DNA of 64,000 bases from NCBI GenBank assembly GCA_052038485.1, contig JBQGCL010000106.1:62001-126000 (forward strand), given 5' to 3'. This DNA comes from JACVRW01 sp052038485 (GTDB lineage: Bacteria; Actinomycetota; Thermoleophilia; Solirubrobacterales; Thermoleophilaceae). Each line of letters starts with the position of its first letter. Position 1 is the first letter of the stretch. The position numbers and the translations under genes are program-made. A model generated the notes under the pieces. The model was given only the letters and a program-made list of their open reading frames with translations. It did no database searches and had not been told where the DNA came from. Positions 16,932-25,430 of the stretch are shown here, piece after piece.

Positions 16932-18212
16932 ATGCTGCGGCGGCTGCTGGCCCGCGGGCTCGTGCGGGCGGGGATCGTCACCTATGTCTTCTCGGGGTTG
17001 ACGCTGGTGGCGAATCTCGTGACCGGGATCGTCACCGCGCGGGCGCTCGGGCCGAGCGGCCGGGGCGTGTTCGTCGCGCTCACGACGGTCACCCAGCTCG
17101 CCGGGTTGCTGTTCGCGATGGGCGTGGCCCAGAGCCTCAGCTACTACATCGCGCGCCGGCCCGAGGACGGTCCGCGGCTGCTGACCACCTGGACGGCGAT
17201 GCTCGTGCCGCTCACCGTTGTGGCGATCGCGATCAGCGAGCTGCTGCTGCCCGCGATCTTCAGCGGCGACCAGGAGTCGCTCGACCTGGGCCGCTGGTTC
17301 ATGTTCTCGATCGTCCTCGTGGTCGGCCTCGAGCTCAACTACGGGCTGCTGCTCGGCATGCACGACTTCTTCGTCTACAACGTGCTGCGCTTCGCCCAGG
17401 CGGCGCTGATCGCGGTCGCCTTCATCGTGCTCTGGATCGGCGACGACCTGACCGTCAAGAGCGCGCTGATCGGGGCGATCATCGGATCCTCGACCGCCAT
17501 GGCGGCCGGCCTGGCGCGCAGCGTCGCGCGCGTGGGCGTCGGGCCGCTGGATCCGCGCTTGGGGGCCACCTCGCTCTGGTACGGCGTGCGCGGCCAGGGC
17601 TCGACGGTCGCCACCAACGTCACGGCGCGGCTCGACGTGGCGATGCTCCCGGCCTTCGTGAGCAACGCGAACGTAGGCCTGTACTCGATCGCGGCCAACC
17701 TGTCGCTGATCGTCCACCAGCTGTCCAACACGTTCGCGGGCCTGGTGCTGCCGGCCGCCGCGAGCGACCCCGAGCGCAGCCGCGCCAAGGTGATCGGCTC
17801 GCTGTGGGCGTCGCTGGCCGTGGCGGCCGTGCTCGCCGGCTTCCTGGCGCTGTTCGCGCGGCCGCTGATCGGGCTCGTCTACGGAGACTCGTTCCGTGAC
17901 GCCGCCGAGCCGCTGCTGCTGTTGCTGCCGGGCGTGGTCCTGTTTGCGGGCTCGTCGATCCTCGGCGCCGGCGTGTACGCGGCCGGCCGCCCGTTCACGG
18001 CGACCTTCGCGCAGCTGCTCGGGATGCTCGTTACGGTGGCCGGCCTGTTCGCCTTCCTGCGAAGCGGCGGGATCACCGCGGCCGCGCTCGTGTCGACGGC
18101 TTCGTACGCGACCGTGTTCGCGGCGATGCTGTTCGCGTACAAGCGGGTGACGGACACGCCCTGGGGCGCGTTCGTGCCGACCCCGTCGCGTCTGCGCGCC
18201 CTGCTCGCCTAG
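16932..18212 (+). CDS. Wzx-like polysaccharide flippase 1
   Basis: A polytopic MATE/MOP-superfamily protein of 426 residues with about 12 hydrophobic segments. It moves undecaprenyl-diphosphate-linked repeat units across the membrane. Typical features are the N-terminal VANLVTGIVTARALGPSGRGVF motif (split here by a loop) and ANVGLYSIAANLSLIVHQLS in the middle half. It lies directly after hydrolase paralogue 3 and overlaps the convergent sugar transferase by 4 bp. Two other flippases are at 19742-21049 and 62105-63520; they are not close copies of it. Confidence 0.88.
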   Translation: MLRRLLARGLVRAGIVTYVFSGLTLVANLVTGIVTARALGPSGRGVFVALTTVTQLAGLLFAMGVAQSLSYYIARRPEDGPRLLTTWTAMLVPLTVVAIAISELLLPAIFSGDQESLDLGRWFMFSIVLVVGLELNYGLLLGMHDFFVYNVLRFAQAALIAVAFIVLWIGDDLTVKSALIGAIIGSSTAMAAGLARSVARVGVGPLDPRLGATSLWYGVRGQGSTVATNVTARLDVAMLPAFVSNANVGLYSIAANLSLIVHQLSNTFAGLVLPAAASDPERSRAKVIGSLWASLAVAAVLAGFLALFARPLIGLVYGDSFRDAAEPLLLLLPGVVLFAGSSILGAGVYAAGRPFTATFAQLLGMLVTVAGLFAFLRSGGITAAALVSTASYATVFAAMLFAYKRVTDTPWGAFVPTPSRLRALLA

Positions 18213-19669
18213 TAGGCGCCGGGGCCGCGCCACATGATCGGCACGGTGCGCAGCAGGATCTTCAGGTCCTTGCGGATGCTGTAGTTCTCGACGTACTCGC
18301 GCTCGACCGCGAGGCGCTCCTGGAAGTTCAGCTCGCCGCGGCCGTGCACCTGCATCGGGCCGGTCAGGCCGGGGCGCATCTGGAGGCGGAAGCGCTGCGT
18401 CTCGCCGTAGCGTTCGACCAGCCAGAGCTCCTCGGGCCGGGGGCCGACCAGGCTCATGTCGCCCTTCAGCACGTTGAACAGCTGCGGCAGCTCGTCGAGG
18501 CTGGTGCGCCGCAGGAAGCGCCCCACCTTGGTCACGCGCGGGTCCCGCCGCAGCTTGAACATCGGCTCGATGAGGTCGTCGGGCGAAATCACCTCGTTGA
18601 TGCGCTGCTCGGCGTCCCGGCACATCGTGCGGAACTTGAGGATCTTGAAGGGCTTGCCGTCGCGCCCCGCGCGCACCTGGCGGAACAGCGCCGGCCCGCG
18701 CGAGGTGAGCCGCACGGCGACGGCGATCACCAGCATCACGGGGGCGAGCACCACGATCCCGATGGCCGACAGCACGACGTCGACGACGCGCTTGAGCGCC
18801 ATCGTCGACCACGAGGTGCCCCAGGTGCCGTACTCGATCACCGGCATCTCGGCGATGTGGTTGAGCTGCACGGCGGTGCCGAGCATCGCGCGCATCGGCG
18901 GCATCACGCTCAGCTTCACGCCGGTCCCGCGGCAGGCCGACACGACCCGCGCCAGGGTCGCCTCGTCGAGCTCCGGGACGGCCAGCACGACGCGCTCGAT
19001 GCCGGTCTCGGTGAGCAGGTACTCGAGGTCCTCGCGGGTCAGCTCCTCGAGCTTGAACTCGCGGTGCCCGGTGCCGTTGCCGTTGCCGTTCGGGTGGCTG
19101 GCGTACTCGAGGACGGACAGATGGTGGCCCGGCTCGAGTGCAAGCTTGCGTGCAACCGCGTCGGCCAGCTTGCCGTGACCCATCACCAGGGCGCGCTCGG
19201 GCGGGACCCGGCGCCGCCAGATCCCGCGCGCCACGGAGCGAAGCAGGAAGGCGCACGCGAGCGCCGTCAGGTAGAGGGCCAGCGCGCTGTCGAGCGTGAC
19301 GGTCTCGTTGGGCAGCGCGCGGATGAAGAACAGGCTGCCGGCGACCGACAGCGTGACCCAGTGGAAGATCGCCGGCACCTCGTCGGTGGTGAGGTGCCAG
19401 ATGCGCGGATGATCCGCGTCGTAGAGCCCTTCGAACTTCGCTACGACGATCCAGAGCGGCAGCGTCGGCAGTACCCAAAGCGGGTCGGTTGTGCCCTCCA
19501 CAAGGGTCATCACGCCGACCGCGATTAGGGTCGTCAGGATGTCGGCTGCGAATAGGAGCCGACGTCTGAGCGAGTCCTTGCGCGTACGCAGCCGCCGCAG
19601 GGGGCGGTCGGGCGTTTGAGCGGGCGCTAGGGACGCGCGTCCGTGGGTTTCGGTACCAACGGGCTGCAC
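18209..19669 (-). CDS. Polyprenyl glycosylphosphotransferase (initiating sugar transferase 2)
   Basis: The second initiator, 486 residues from GTG 19669. It has N-terminal membrane segments, a Rossmann-like middle domain with RALVMGHGKLADAVARKLA, an Asn-Gly linker (HPNGNGNGTGH), and the catalytic domain starting ALKRVVDVVLSAIG with LFRQVRAGRDGKPFKILKF, DELPQLF and GDMSLVGPRPEE. The ending MQVHGRGELNFQERLAVE is typical of the WcaJ/undecaprenyl-phosphate glucose or galactose transferase branch. TTG 19717 in the same frame would add 16 residues but lies inside the hairpin at 19716-19741. GTG 19669 has TATCGT 12 nt upstream. Confidence 0.9.
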   Translation of the reverse strand: MQPVGTETHGRASLAPAQTPDRPLRRLRTRKDSLRRRLLFAADILTTLIAVGVMTLVEGTTDPLWVLPTLPLWIVVAKFEGLYDADHPRIWHLTTDEVPAIFHWVTLSVAGSLFFIRALPNETVTLDSALALYLTALACAFLLRSVARGIWRRRVPPERALVMGHGKLADAVARKLALEPGHHLSVLEYASHPNGNGNGTGHREFKLEELTREDLEYLLTETGIERVVLAVPELDEATLARVVSACRGTGVKLSVMPPMRAMLGTAVQLNHIAEMPVIEYGTWGTSWSTMALKRVVDVVLSAIGIVVLAPVMLVIAVAVRLTSRGPALFRQVRAGRDGKPFKILKFRTMCRDAEQRINEVISPDDLIEPMFKLRRDPRVTKVGRFLRRTSLDELPQLFNVLKGDMSLVGPRPEELWLVERYGETQRFRLQMRPGLTGPMQVHGRGELNFQERLAVEREYVENYSIRKDLKILLRTVPIMWRGPGAY

Positions 19670-19715
19670 CTCCGACGAATCACGATAGCCCCGAACACCG
19701 GAACGCGCTAGGGAC

Positions 19716-19741
19716 AACCGGTAGGGGCCGGGAGACCGGTT
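19716..19741. terminator. Inverted repeat directly after flippase 2
   Basis: AACCGGT (19716-19722) and ACCGGTT (19735-19741) form a perfect 7-bp stem with a 12-nt GC-rich loop, abutting the stop codon of the flippase gene on the minus strand. There is no U-tract, so it could be a factor-dependent pause or RNA-stability hairpin rather than a simple terminator. Confidence 0.5.
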
Positions 19742-21049
19742 TCAGGGCTTCGACGCGGTGGCCTGCGCGGTCGCGCGGCGCAGCAGCAGCCCGCCCGCCG
19801 CGAGGCTCATCGCGGCCACCGGCACCAGGTACGCCCAGGCCGCGCCGACGTCGCCGCCCGACGGGATCAGCAAAGCGCTGCAAGCCACGGAGGCAAGCAC
19901 TCCCACGGCCCCGACCGGCAGGACGTCGCGGTCGTGCTCGAAGGCGATCAGTCCGTGCCAGGCGATGCCGAGCACCGCGTAGGCGGGCAGGCCGGCGAGC
20001 AGCACGGCGGCCGGATCGCCGGCCGGCTCGAAGCGATCGCCGAACAGCAGCTGCATGATCGTCGGCGCCAGGATCGCGCTGAGCGCGCCGAGCAGCGCCC
20101 CGCCGACGGCCGCGGCCCCGACCAGGCGGCCGACGAAGCGGACCGCACGCGGGCGGTCGCTCACGTACAGGTAGCTCATGCCGGGCAGCAGGGCGAACGC
20201 CCCGATGAACGCCAGATTGAAGATCGTGTCGGCCAGGCGCGCCGGGGCCGAGAACCAGGCCAGCTCCTCCTCGGAGCCGGTGTTGCCGAGAACGATCTGC
20301 GGCACCCGCGTCGCGACCGCGATCGCGAGCGCGGCGACCGCGAGCCCGATACCCGCCCGGAACAGCCGCCGGAACAGCACCGGCATGGGGCGCGCCGGTC
20401 CCTTCACCTCGTGACGCAGCACGAGGTAGAGCACCGCCACGTGCAGCACCTCCTTGAGCGCGAACCAGCCCACGACGCCGGTGACCGTCCCGCCCGTCGC
20501 GATGATCGCGATGCCGCCGGCCACCGCGACGACCATGCCGCCCAGCTGGAGCGCCGCCTCGAGCTGGAAGCGGCCGATCCCTCGCAGGATCGCGCTCAGG
20601 TAGTTGAAGAACGTGTTGGCGGCCGCATACGCGGCGGCGAGGCCGAGCAGCGTCCCGGCGCTGCCCGGTCCCGAGTCGACCAGGCCGAAGAAGGCGAGCG
20701 CGCCGCCCGCGACCAGCGCGCCGAGCGCGATCGCGGGGATGCCCGACCAGAACACCACGCGCGTCGGCTCCCTGCCCGCGGCCACCTCGCGGCTCGCGAC
20801 GGTCGGCACGCCGGTGTCGGCCAGCATGCTGAAGGTGGCGTACAGGCCGACGATGTACGAGTAGACCGCGAACTCGTTCACGTTCAGCATGCGCGCCGCC
20901 GCCAGCAGGAAGACGAACTGCCCGAGGCGGGCGAGCGTGCGCGAGATCAGCGTCGGCGTCGACGACTGGAGCAGCTTCCGGTCGCTGCGCGTGAGGCGCT
21001 TGACCCTCCAGGGGGCTTCCGCGCCCGCGGCCGGTTCAGCCGGCGGCAT
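19742..21049 (-). CDS. Wzx-like polysaccharide flippase 2
   Basis: A MOP-superfamily oligosaccharide flippase of 435 residues with about 12 to 14 hydrophobic segments. The N-terminal cytoplasmic stretch (about 1-30) leads into TPTLISRTLARLGQFVFLLA and the family motif AARMLNVNEFAVYSYIVGL. It overlaps the end of the GT4 gene at 21036 by 14 bp and is the last gene of a minus-strand unit (polymerase 2, GT4, flippase), followed by an inverted repeat. This unit alone would supply extension, flipping and polymerisation of one polymer. Confidence 0.87.
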   Translation of the reverse strand: MPPAEPAAGAEAPWRVKRLTRSDRKLLQSSTPTLISRTLARLGQFVFLLAAARMLNVNEFAVYSYIVGLYATFSMLADTGVPTVASREVAAGREPTRVVFWSGIPAIALGALVAGGALAFFGLVDSGPGSAGTLLGLAAAYAAANTFFNYLSAILRGIGRFQLEAALQLGGMVVAVAGGIAIIATGGTVTGVVGWFALKEVLHVAVLYLVLRHEVKGPARPMPVLFRRLFRAGIGLAVAALAIAVATRVPQIVLGNTGSEEELAWFSAPARLADTIFNLAFIGAFALLPGMSYLYVSDRPRAVRFVGRLVGAAAVGGALLGALSAILAPTIMQLLFGDRFEPAGDPAAVLLAGLPAYAVLGIAWHGLIAFEHDRDVLPVGAVGVLASVACSALLIPSGGDVGAAWAYLVPVAAMSLAAGGLLLRRATAQATASKP

Positions 21050-22151
21050 CCCGATAGGCGCGGTAGACGGCGTCGGCCTGTCGCTCGAGCGAGAACATGT
21101 CCTCGACGCGCGCGCGTCCGGCGGCCCCCATTCGCTCGCGCCGGTCGCGATCCTGCGCGAGCTCGAGGATCGCGTCGGCCAGCCCGCGCGCGTCGTCCAC
21201 GTCGACCAGCAGGCCCGTGTCGCCGGTCACGATCTCGCGCGGCCCGTCGATCCGGGTCGCCACCACCGGCAGACCCATCCCCATGGCTTCGATCAGCACC
21301 AGCCCGAACGGCTCGCTGCGCGACGGCAGCACGAGCAGGTCCCAGCCCGCCAGCTCCGCGAACGGGTCGCTGGTCACGCCGGACTCGATGCCGAGCTCGC
21401 CGGCGCGGGCCACCAGCCGCTCGGCCCAGCCGCGGTCGGGACCGTCGGGGCACTCGCCGATCAGGCGGAACCTGACGTCGGGACGCTGCGCGAGGACGAG
21501 CTGGGCGGCCTCGAGGAAGACGTCGGAGCCCTTGCGGCGTGAGACGTTCCCGAGCGCACCGACCACCAGCGAGCCGTTGCTCTGGGCGCGCGCCGACGCC
21601 GGCGGCAGCTCGATCCCGTAGTAGGCCATCTCGGCGGGGACGCGCTGGCGCCGCAGCGCCGCGAGGCTGGTCTCGGAGTTGGTGAGCACCCGGCGCGCGG
21701 TCGCCCGGATCACGGCGGCCGCCACGGCTCCCTTGACCCCGCGCGGGAGGATCTCGTGCACGTACAGGAACACGGGCGCGCCGCCCGCCCGCGCGGCGAG
21801 CGCCTCGGGGAGCATGATCAGCGTGTTCGCGTGCAGCACGTCCGGGGCCTCCCGCCGAACCCAGCGCTTGAAGCGGCGCAGGTAGCCGGGCGTGGCGGCG
21901 AGCCGCGCGACCGCGCCCGGAGGGGTGCGCAGCGCGGGCAGGCTGTAGCGCAGCGGGCGCGGCTCGCCCGCCACCCTGTAGCCGCGCCGCTCGAGCTCCT
22001 GGCGCAGCGGGCCGTCGCCGGGGGTCCAGAACGTGAACGAGCACCCGCGTGCCTCGAGCTGGGGGAGCACCCGCAGCACGCCGATCGCCGACCCGCCGAC
22101 GACGGGCTCGTGAAAGGCGACCCCGACGTTCAGCGGCGGATCCGGCGTCAC
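21036..22151 (-). CDS. GT4 family glycosyltransferase
   Basis: A GT-B enzyme of 371 residues. The start is GTG 22151, which shares GTGA with the stop of the polymerase upstream. The N-terminus reads LNVGVAFHEPVVGGSAIGVL (glycine loop), HANTLIMLPEALAAR closes the first domain, and the donor domain has GALGNVSRRKGSDVFLEAA and the EX7E segment FGLVLIEAMGMGLPVVATRI. Longer upstream reading in this frame lies inside the polymerase gene and is not coding. It is coupled at both ends (4-bp and 14-bp overlaps). Confidence 0.88.
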   Translation of the reverse strand: MTPDPPLNVGVAFHEPVVGGSAIGVLRVLPQLEARGCSFTFWTPGDGPLRQELERRGYRVAGEPRPLRYSLPALRTPPGAVARLAATPGYLRRFKRWVRREAPDVLHANTLIMLPEALAARAGGAPVFLYVHEILPRGVKGAVAAAVIRATARRVLTNSETSLAALRRQRVPAEMAYYGIELPPASARAQSNGSLVVGALGNVSRRKGSDVFLEAAQLVLAQRPDVRFRLIGECPDGPDRGWAERLVARAGELGIESGVTSDPFAELAGWDLLVLPSRSEPFGLVLIEAMGMGLPVVATRIDGPREIVTGDTGLLVDVDDARGLADAILELAQDRDRRERMGAAGRARVEDMFSLERQADAVYRAYRDAAG

Positions 22152-23683
22152 GGGATCGAGGCCTTCTCGCGCGCTCCCGCCCGGCTCGCGAGCCGCCTGC
22201 CGGCGTACTCGGTGGCTGGGCGGATCAGGTACACGGTCAGCAGCAGCGGCAGCCCGAAGATCACGAGGAAGCCCACGGTCACGGAGTAGGTGGTCGACAC
22301 CGCCACGTAGACCAGCGTGAACCCCATGGCGTAGAGGATGGCGCGGAACTCCCTGCCGGCGCGTTCCTGACCGGCCGCGACCAGGCCCAGCATCGCCCGG
22401 CAGAACAGCCCGAACAGCAGCGACCCGACGATCACCCCTGCGAACCCGAAGTCGTTCCAGAAGTCGCCGATGATCGTGTAGGGACGGCCCTCGCCCTTCG
22501 TGTTGCCCCAGATGATCTTGCGGAACTCCTGGTCGCGGCTCTCGGGCTTGCCGGCGTCGATGGCGCCGGGCACGAACGGGTGGACGGCCTGCCAGAAGCC
22601 GTTGCCGTACTGGAACTCCGCCGGACGCCGGTACCTGTCGGACGAGCCGATCACCGTCGTCGCTTCGAACAGGTAGTCGAACTCGTTGAGGTCGTTCAGG
22701 ATCCCCTGGGGGCGCTCGATGTAGGTCGGGGCGGACCCGAGCGCCTCGCCCGTGCTCTCGTCGCCGGTCGCCTGCCGGACGCCCAGCAGCGCGGTGGCGA
22801 GCACCACGATGAGCACGACGGCGGCCGCGACCTCGAGGGGACGCCAGCGGCGCCACAGGTAGTGGACCAGGACCGCGAGCATCGCCAGCAGCAGGACCAC
22901 CCGCGTGCGCGATCCGGCTAGCGCGAAGAACGCGCACATCTCGACCGTCACCAGGCCGAACGCCACGCGTGCGCGCGTCGATCGCGGCGGGTCCCAGGCC
23001 ATCCAGACGAGCAGGCCCACCACGCCGAAGCCGATCAGGAAGTGGTCGACCAGCCCTCCGCGCAGGACCGCGTGCCGGAACGAGGTCTCGAGCGCCTCGG
23101 AGGGTCCGCCCACCTTCACCAGCAGGCTGGTCTGGCCGATCGCCGCGATCGCCACGCAGATCAGCACGACCGCGCGCAGGTTGGCGGGACGGGCGACCCC
23201 GCGGCCGAGCCGGGACAGGCGCTCGCCGAGTCGCGGGCCCCACGGCAGCAGATAGCCGACCACGACCAAGGCGACGAAGATGGCCACCGTCCCGATCGCC
23301 CGCGTGAGCGCCGGCTCGAGCGGCTCCTTCAGCTCACGCGTGACGAACTGCGCGGTCTCGCCCATCTCGATCCGCAGGTACTCGTCCGCGAGGTCGTAGG
23401 GCGGGTAGTAGCTGAGCAGGTCGTCGGCACCGAGGAACAGCTGGAGCGCCCTGGCGGAGAACGAGACGAGCGCGAAGGCCGCGATCACGGTGAGCGGCTC
23501 GAACCAGCGCGCGTGCCGGAGCTGGATCGCGAGCGCGGCGGCGCTGACGGCGGCGCAGAAGCCGAGCAGCAGCCACGCCACCGGCGCGCCGCCGATGGCC
23601 ACGATCAGGGCGGTCACCGCGACGCCGCCGCCGGCCAGCGCGGCCACGACGCGCTCGAATCTGCCGACGCCCGTGAGCCGCAT
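22148..23683 (-). CDS. O-antigen/oligosaccharide repeat polymerase-like membrane protein (polymerase 2)
   Basis: A polytopic protein of 511 residues, about 12 hydrophobic segments. It has two hydrophilic outside loops: one near residues 75-115 (YYPPYDLADEYLRIEMGE) and a large one near 305-385 with SSDRYRRPAEFQYGNGFWQA and GNTKGEGRPYTIIGDFWNDF. The latter layout (R-rich loop followed by a GDFWNDFGFAG motif) is typical of Wzy-type polymerases of the oligosaccharide repeat unit family rather than the ligase family. ATG 23683 was chosen because TATAGC lies 9 nt upstream; TTG 23692 is in frame. It leads the unit with the GT4 and flippase 2. Confidence 0.78.
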   Translation of the reverse strand: MRLTGVGRFERVVAALAGGGVAVTALIVAIGGAPVAWLLLGFCAAVSAAALAIQLRHARWFEPLTVIAAFALVSFSARALQLFLGADDLLSYYPPYDLADEYLRIEMGETAQFVTRELKEPLEPALTRAIGTVAIFVALVVVGYLLPWGPRLGERLSRLGRGVARPANLRAVVLICVAIAAIGQTSLLVKVGGPSEALETSFRHAVLRGGLVDHFLIGFGVVGLLVWMAWDPPRSTRARVAFGLVTVEMCAFFALAGSRTRVVLLLAMLAVLVHYLWRRWRPLEVAAAVVLIVVLATALLGVRQATGDESTGEALGSAPTYIERPQGILNDLNEFDYLFEATTVIGSSDRYRRPAEFQYGNGFWQAVHPFVPGAIDAGKPESRDQEFRKIIWGNTKGEGRPYTIIGDFWNDFGFAGVIVGSLLFGLFCRAMLGLVAAGQERAGREFRAILYAMGFTLVYVAVSTTYSVTVGFLVIFGLPLLLTVYLIRPATEYAGRRLASRAGAREKASIP

Positions 23684-23763
23684 CGAAATCAAGCTATAGA
23701 AATTCCCGCCTGACGGCGCAGGGCGCCGGCAAAGCCGCCAGACTGCCGCTGCGCGTGCGCTCC

Positions 23764-24288
23764 ATGAGCAACAAGACCGCCCTCGTGCCGATCGTCCTCG
23801 CCGTCGTGGCGCTCGTGGGCTGCGGCGAGCTCGGCGAGCTGCGCGGGCGCATCGAGCAGCCGCAGATCGTCACCAAGCAGCAGCTGGCCAGGTACCCGGC
23901 CGGCTCGCCCGAGCGCACGGTGCTGCTGTGGTGGCGCGCGCTCCAGTTCAACAGCCCCGAGCTCGCCTCCCGCTACTACGTGAGCGACCTGAAGCTCACC
24001 CCGGCGAAGCTCGAGGAGCAGCTGAAGCTCGGCCCGGACTTCCTCGACCTGAAGGCGGGCCTTCGGGTGATGGACGTGGACGAGAGCGGCAGCTCCGCGA
24101 CGATCCTGGCTTTGCGCAACCGGGTCCTCCAGTACCCGAACGGACGTGAGGACCGGGTCCGCGTCCCGATGGCGTTCAACCTGCGGCGCGAGTCCGGCGA
24201 GTGGCGGCTCGCCAACAACCGCTACATCGACCGTGCGCTCCAGAACGCTCAGGCGTTCATCGATCAGGCGGCCAAGGGCGGCAAGTAG
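23764..24288 (+). CDS. Putative lipoprotein, function unknown
   Basis: 174 residues, not assigned to a named family. The N-terminus (MSNKTALVPIVLAVVALVGC) is a lipoprotein signal peptide with lipobox LVGC, so the mature protein would start at Cys20 and be attached to the outer face of the membrane. The mature part begins with GELGELRGRIEQPQ and has an alpha+beta pattern (RTVLLWWRALQFNSPELASR, later RVPMAFNLRRESGEWRLANN) that resembles small NTF2-like domains; this is only a pattern impression. GTG 23755 in frame is an alternative start. It is a single plus-strand gene between two minus-strand units. Confidence 0.7.
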   Translation: MSNKTALVPIVLAVVALVGCGELGELRGRIEQPQIVTKQQLARYPAGSPERTVLLWWRALQFNSPELASRYYVSDLKLTPAKLEEQLKLGPDFLDLKAGLRVMDVDESGSSATILALRNRVLQYPNGREDRVRVPMAFNLRRESGEWRLANNRYIDRALQNAQAFIDQAAKGGK

Positions 24289-24299
24289 CGGCGGGCGGC

Positions 24300-25430
24300 T
24301 CAGCGTGCCCCGTGGGCGCGCAGCACCGCCCCGAAGCGCTCCCGGAAGCGCTCCTCCGAGAAGCGCCCGGCGCTCTCGCGCAGCGCCGCCACGTCCCACG
24401 AGCGCTCCGCCAGCTCGCGCACGCCGGCGCGGATCGCAGCGGGGTTGGCAGGGTCGGAGATCAGCACGCCGTCGCGCTCGGGGCGCACGATGTCGCGCGC
24501 GCCGCCGCGGTCGGCGGCCAGCACCGGCGTGCCGGCGGCGAGTGCCTCGACCATCGAGATGCCGAAGTCCTCCTCGCCGACGTGGATGAAGCCGGCGGCC
24601 CCGGCGAACAGGCGCGCCAGCTCGTCGCGCTCGGTCCAGCCGCGCAGTTCGACGTTCGGCGGGAGGCTCGCGCGCAGCCGGTCCTCGAGCGGGCCCAGCC
24701 CGACCATCGTCAGCCGCAGGTCGGGCAGCCCGCGGAAGGCCTCGGCGACCTCGAGCGGGCGCTTGTAGGCGACGAGCCGGTGCACCCACAGGAAGTGCAC
24801 CGGGTTGCGCTCCACGTCGCGCGGGAAGTCGGTCGTGGCGACCGGTGGTGGGACCACCTCGGCGGAGCGGTCGTAGAAACGCTCGATCCGCTCCGCGACC
24901 GCCGTCGAGTTGGCCACGTAGACGTCCGGCCGCTGGGCGGCGCGCCGGTCCCACCGCCGCAGGCGCCCGCGATAGGCCGACAGCGCCGCGCCCTTGACGC
25001 CTCGGACACGGTCGCGCTCGGCGTGGGCCAGCCAGACGTAGCGCATCGGGGTGTGGCAGTAGCAGACGTGCAGCGCGCCCGGCGCGGTGTGCACACCCGC
25101 GGCGCAGGCGTGCGACGAGCTGACCACCAGCTCGTACGCGCCGAGGTCGAGGCGCTCGAACCAGCGCGGCATGTAGGGCAGCAGCCAGCGCCAGCGGCCG
25201 GGGTGGTGGCCTCGCTGGCGCACACCCGGCAGGCGCGCCACTCGCGACTCGCGCACGATCGCCTTGTCCAGGCGGTCGGGCAGCACCTCGTGCGCGGCGT
25301 GGAACGTGTAGATGTCGGGATCCCGGTCGAACAGGTCGAGCATCCCGGCCACAGTGCGCTCGGCGCCGTGGAGGCCTTGGAACCAGTCATGGACGATGGC
25401 CGAGCGCATGGCCAGGCGCCCGGCCGTCAC
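24300..25430 (-). CDS. GT4 family glycosyltransferase (mannosyltransferase-like)
   Basis: A GT-B enzyme of 376 residues, paralogous to the one at 12976-14049: AIVHDWFQGLHGAERTVAGM, HVCYCHTPMRYVWLAHAERD and an EX7E segment FGISMVEALAAGTPVLAADR. The donor domain also has FLWVHRLVAYKRPLEVAEAF and VGLGPLEDRLR. Start GTG 25430 shares GTGA with the stop of the fusion gene upstream; ATG 25409, seven codons later, is an alternative. It is the last gene of the unit that starts with the polymerase at 29630. Confidence 0.87.
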   Translation of the reverse strand: MTAGRLAMRSAIVHDWFQGLHGAERTVAGMLDLFDRDPDIYTFHAAHEVLPDRLDKAIVRESRVARLPGVRQRGHHPGRWRWLLPYMPRWFERLDLGAYELVVSSSHACAAGVHTAPGALHVCYCHTPMRYVWLAHAERDRVRGVKGAALSAYRGRLRRWDRRAAQRPDVYVANSTAVAERIERFYDRSAEVVPPPVATTDFPRDVERNPVHFLWVHRLVAYKRPLEVAEAFRGLPDLRLTMVGLGPLEDRLRASLPPNVELRGWTERDELARLFAGAAGFIHVGEEDFGISMVEALAAGTPVLAADRGGARDIVRPERDGVLISDPANPAAIRAGVRELAERSWDVAALRESAGRFSEERFRERFGAVLRAHGAR